From contig NZ_JABCPZ010000028.1 in the NCBI RefSeq assembly GCF_013283785.1, positions 1 to 64,000 on the forward strand: DNA of 64,000 nucleotides, written 5' to 3'. The DNA comes from Nonomuraea antri. Its GTDB lineage: Bacteria; Actinomycetota; Actinomycetes; Streptosporangiales; Streptosporangiaceae. This document shows positions 61,965-64,000 of the stretch, piece after piece. The notes below the pieces were generated by a model, which was not told where the DNA came from, ran no database searches, and worked only from the letters and a program-made list of their open reading frames with translations. Position numbers and translations under genes: made by a program. The first letter of the stretch is position 1. Every line of letters starts with the position of its first letter.

Positions 61965-64000
61965 CTATGTGCGGGGAAGGCACCAATGGTCGCCGGTGGC
62001 GGTCCAGCCGAGAAACCGCAGTCCGCTGCCGTCCACGACGATTCCGCTCGGATCGAAACGGCCGCCGTCGACGACGTGGGCGAGACCTTCGACGGCCGGC
62101 CGCAAGCGGTCACCGAGACCGGCGTCGGCGGCCCGGCGCCGCAGACCGTCCACGGCGGCCCGCTGCCGCCGCTCATCGCAGAAGCTGAGATAGAAGATCG
62201 CCTGCCGCCAGGCGTAGGCCGTGTTCCTGATCGTCTGCAGTGCGGCGTGGTGATGCGGGCTCCGGACCGCCTGACGGGCGACGATCCAGGCGAACGTACG
62301 CTCGGCCAGGTCGGGGGCCAGATCGCCGAGGCGGCTGCCCAGGTCGAGTGCGTGCACGAGGGCGGCCAGGTTGTGCGTGGTCAGGATCTGGCTCTGCTCC
62401 AGCACCATCCCGTTGGCCGCCACGTCGTTGCCTCCGCCCCAGCCATGCGCCCGCTCGGCCCGCGCGACACACGCTCGTTCGAAGTCCTCGGCGGTCCGCT
62501 TGCCCCACCTGCGAGTGAAAGCGGGCGGCTTGCCCCACCTATGGACGAACGCAGGCCGCTTGCCCCACTTGCGCAAGGCGGCCTGGTCGCCCCACCTGCG
62601 GATGAACCAGCCATGTCGCCCCGGTTCCGCCGACCAGGCCGCGGCCTCGGGCAGGTCGTAGTAGCGGGCGTACAGGGTGCCCGCCATCAGTGTGGCGGCG
62701 ATGTCCGCCGCGATACGCCACTTGTCGGTGAACGTGCCCATGAAGATGTCCGCGGCCACCTCCTCCACCAGCGGCATCGCCAGGTCGGCCCGCCTGGCCA
62801 GGGCGCCCAACTCGCTCAGCAGCGGGTTGGGCAGAATCGCCTGCGGAAAGGCGCCCAGCGCCAGCAACGTCGTCTCCTCCAGCGCACGCCGCGCGGCGCG
62901 GCCTGCGTCCGGGCGGGGCGAGCGGAACGGCGCGAGCGCACCGACCCAGGGCAACTCGTCGAAGCGGACCTGGTGTTCGAGGTTGAGCAGCAACAGGCTA
63001 CGCCGCCTTCGGAAGGCGCCATAGGTCTGGGCGTACAGCCCGGCCAGCCGATCGTCGTCGAAGTCGGCGGCGAGAACCTGCGCGGTGATCTGCGGCAGCA
63101 CCTCGGCCAGCGATTCCCCCGAAGTGATCACACCCCGAGCCACCAGCTCATCAACGGGCGCTTCCAACGCCCGAGCAACCTTGGCCAACAGATGCGCCGG
63201 AATCGCATGCCCCCTGGCCGCCTCCGACACTGCGTCGGCAATCGCCCGACCCCCAGCCGCCCCCGGCACCTCACCGCGAACCGCCCGACCGCCAGCCGTG
63301 CCCGACACCCCGCCATGAAGCACACGCCCCTCGGTCGCGTTCGGCGCCTCGCCTTGAATCGCACCGCCCCCGGCCGCATCCGGCACCTCGCCATGAACCG
63401 CCCGGCCCCCAGCCGCATCCGCCGCTTCGTCGTGAAGCGCCTGGCCCCCGGGGGCATCCGGCGCCTCGCTACGAACCACCCGATCACCGGCCACGCCCGG
63501 CACCTCGCGACGAACCGTCCAGTCCCCGGCCGCGTCCGGCAGTTCGTCGTGGGTGGTCTCTTCGGCCAGTGGTTCGATTGCCGGAATGCCGGCGTCCGCT
63601 GGGTAGCGGTCCAGGCGGCCTGCCAGGACGGCGGCCAGCGCCGCGTGGGTCGGACGGGCCGCCACCGCCGCCTGCGTGCTGCGCAGGGCGGCGCGACGTT
63701 CCGAGCCAGGGGCGCCGTGCTTGCTGACCGTGTTGGCCAGCGCACGGCGGACCCAGCCGACGTCGCGGCCCGACAGGGCGCCGCTGTCGTGCTCGCATGC
63801 TTCCAGCGCCCGGCGCAACCGGTGGAAGTTACTCCTGGGGTGGTGATGACGGGTAGCGGACGTAGGCCGCTCGCACGCCTGACGGTAGTCGGCGAGCCAC
63901 TCGTCCCGCCGCGACGCCCAGTCGGCGGGCCACCGGCGGCATGGCCAGCCACCCTCCAGCACCCCGATGTCCGACAAGCGCGGAAGATCGCCGTCGACGG
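61965..64000 (-). CDS. Unrecognised protein with two tandem-repeat regions (5' end cut by window)
   Basis: At least 670 residues, and the frame stays open to the right edge, so the true start is probably outside; the TTG at 63977 is only the first visible start. I recognise no domain. The N-terminal 120 residues are helical with Trp/Arg motifs. Residues about 146-262 are nine 13-residue repeats. The C-terminal 400 residues are helical (LLLLNLEHQVRFDELPWVG, VLEQSQILTTHNLAALVHAL, AWRQAIFYLSFCDE) and hold a second repeat, four R-x-W-G-K units. No signal peptide or membrane span. The C-terminal part looks conserved and structured, the repeat looks like an expandable linker. Confidence 0.7.
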   Translation of the reverse strand, partial: VDGDLPRLSDIGVLEGGWPCRRWPADWASRRDEWLADYRQACERPTSATRHHHPRSNFHRLRRALEACEHDSGALSGRDVGWVRRALANTVSKHGAPGSERRAALRSTQAAVAARPTHAALAAVLAGRLDRYPADAGIPAIEPLAEETTHDELPDAAGDWTVRREVPGVAGDRVVRSEAPDAPGGQALHDEAADAAGGRAVHGEVPDAAGGGAIQGEAPNATEGRVLHGGVSGTAGGRAVRGEVPGAAGGRAIADAVSEAARGHAIPAHLLAKVARALEAPVDELVARGVITSGESLAEVLPQITAQVLAADFDDDRLAGLYAQTYGAFRRRRSLLLLNLEHQVRFDELPWVGALAPFRSPRPDAGRAARRALEETTLLALGAFPQAILPNPLLSELGALARRADLAMPLVEEVAADIFMGTFTDKWRIAADIAATLMAGTLYARYYDLPEAAAWSAEPGRHGWFIRRWGDQAALRKWGKRPAFVHRWGKPPAFTRRWGKRTAEDFERACVARAERAHGWGGGNDVAANGMVLEQSQILTTHNLAALVHALDLGSRLGDLAPDLAERTFAWIVARQAVRSPHHHAALQTIRNTAYAWRQAIFYLSFCDERRQRAAVDGLRRRAADAGLGDRLRPAVEGLAHVVDGGRFDPSGIVVDGSGLRFLGWTATGDHWCLPRT
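62495..62603 (-). repeat. About 30-bp in-frame tandem repeat (x4), RRWGK units
   Basis: Four units centred on cttgccccacct, with the Trp codon recurring at 27-30-bp steps, encode RRWGDQAAL, RKWGKRPAF, HRWGKPPAF and RRWGKR. A basic, Trp-containing patch such as this could contact nucleic acid or protein. Confidence 0.8.
63192..63542 (-). repeat. 39-bp in-frame tandem repeat (x9)
   Basis: Nine 13-residue units of the form VPDAAGGRAVHGE (for example APDAPGGQALHDE, AADAAGGRAVHGE, VPGAAGGRAIADA) occupy exactly 351 bp. The units are degenerate, so the array is old rather than an assembly artefact. Confidence 0.88.

Noticed and set aside
61591..62193. Plus-strand reading frame after the DUF1707 gene
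   Set aside because: It starts at the previous stop, overlaps the 3' end of the minus-strand repeat protein, and has no recognisable composition or ribosome site.
63192..63542. CRISPR array
   Set aside because: Units are contiguous, degenerate and in frame with a coding sequence; there are no unique spacers and no cas genes.
1..64000. Insertion sequences, integrases, tRNA or rRNA genes explaining the insertion of the middle block
   Set aside because: I saw no transposase or integrase motifs, no terminal inverted repeats and no tRNA-like cloverleaf in the gaps; a tRNA scan would settle this.

Overview
The window is very GC-rich, uses GTG/TTG starts and ATGA stop-start overlaps freely, and carries MbtH, DUF1707, DUF4097 and NRPS-MFS fusion proteins. 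This points to a filamentous actinomycete; Streptosporangiales (Nonomuraea-like) is an inference, not something the sequence proves. Two blocks of NRPS/PKS genes flank about 16 kb of transport, regulatory and hypothetical genes.

Left edge (1-2004): the 3' part of a TetR-type regulator, tryptophan 2,3-dioxygenase, and a divergent Lrp/AsnC regulator separated from it by an inverted repeat. Biosynthetic arm 1 (2023-16822) is divergent around a roughly 300-bp control region (7880-8179). To the left run a free-standing adenylating enzyme, a C-PCP didomain, and E1-alpha, E1-beta and E2 of a 2-oxoacid dehydrogenase-like complex. To the right run an ACP, a C-A-PCP-TE-MFS megaprotein (A-domain pocket resembles Asp), an orphan condensation protein and a dimethylformamidase-like hydrolase, closed by a strong hairpin.

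Middle (16878-32490): ADP-ribosylglycohydrolase; a DHA2 MFS pump behind a perfect palindrome; an alpha/beta-hydrolase; a MoxR/VWA-like set (metallopeptidase-VWA protein, helical partner, two-P-loop AAA ATPase with an apparent frameshift, and a divergent zinc-ribbon SDR protein); a ribbon-helix-helix regulator leading a DUF4097-ABC ATPase-permease-DUF1707 operon; then XRE-cupin/GNAT and MarR/SgcJ-like divergent pairs.

Biosynthetic arm 2 (32532-58760) is one leftward unit of eleven genes, almost all translationally coupled. In order of transcription: Rossmann-fold protein, threonine-synthase-like protein, AT-less ketosynthase with an altered active site, thioesterase-LanB fusion, A-PCP-C-PCP NRPS, KS-AT-KR-DH-ACP PKS, MbtH, a second C-A-PCP-TE-MFS megaprotein, A-PCP, and two MFS pumps. 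The two megaproteins are clear paralogues and both use Cys where thioesterases normally use Ser, so product release and export appear physically joined in both arms. I cannot name a product.

Right edge (58761-64000): promoter region, isochorismatase-like hydrolase, GlxA-type AraC regulator, a DUF1707 membrane protein, and an unrecognised protein with two internal tandem repeats that runs off the window. Several proteins across the window contain short in-frame minisatellites in linkers.
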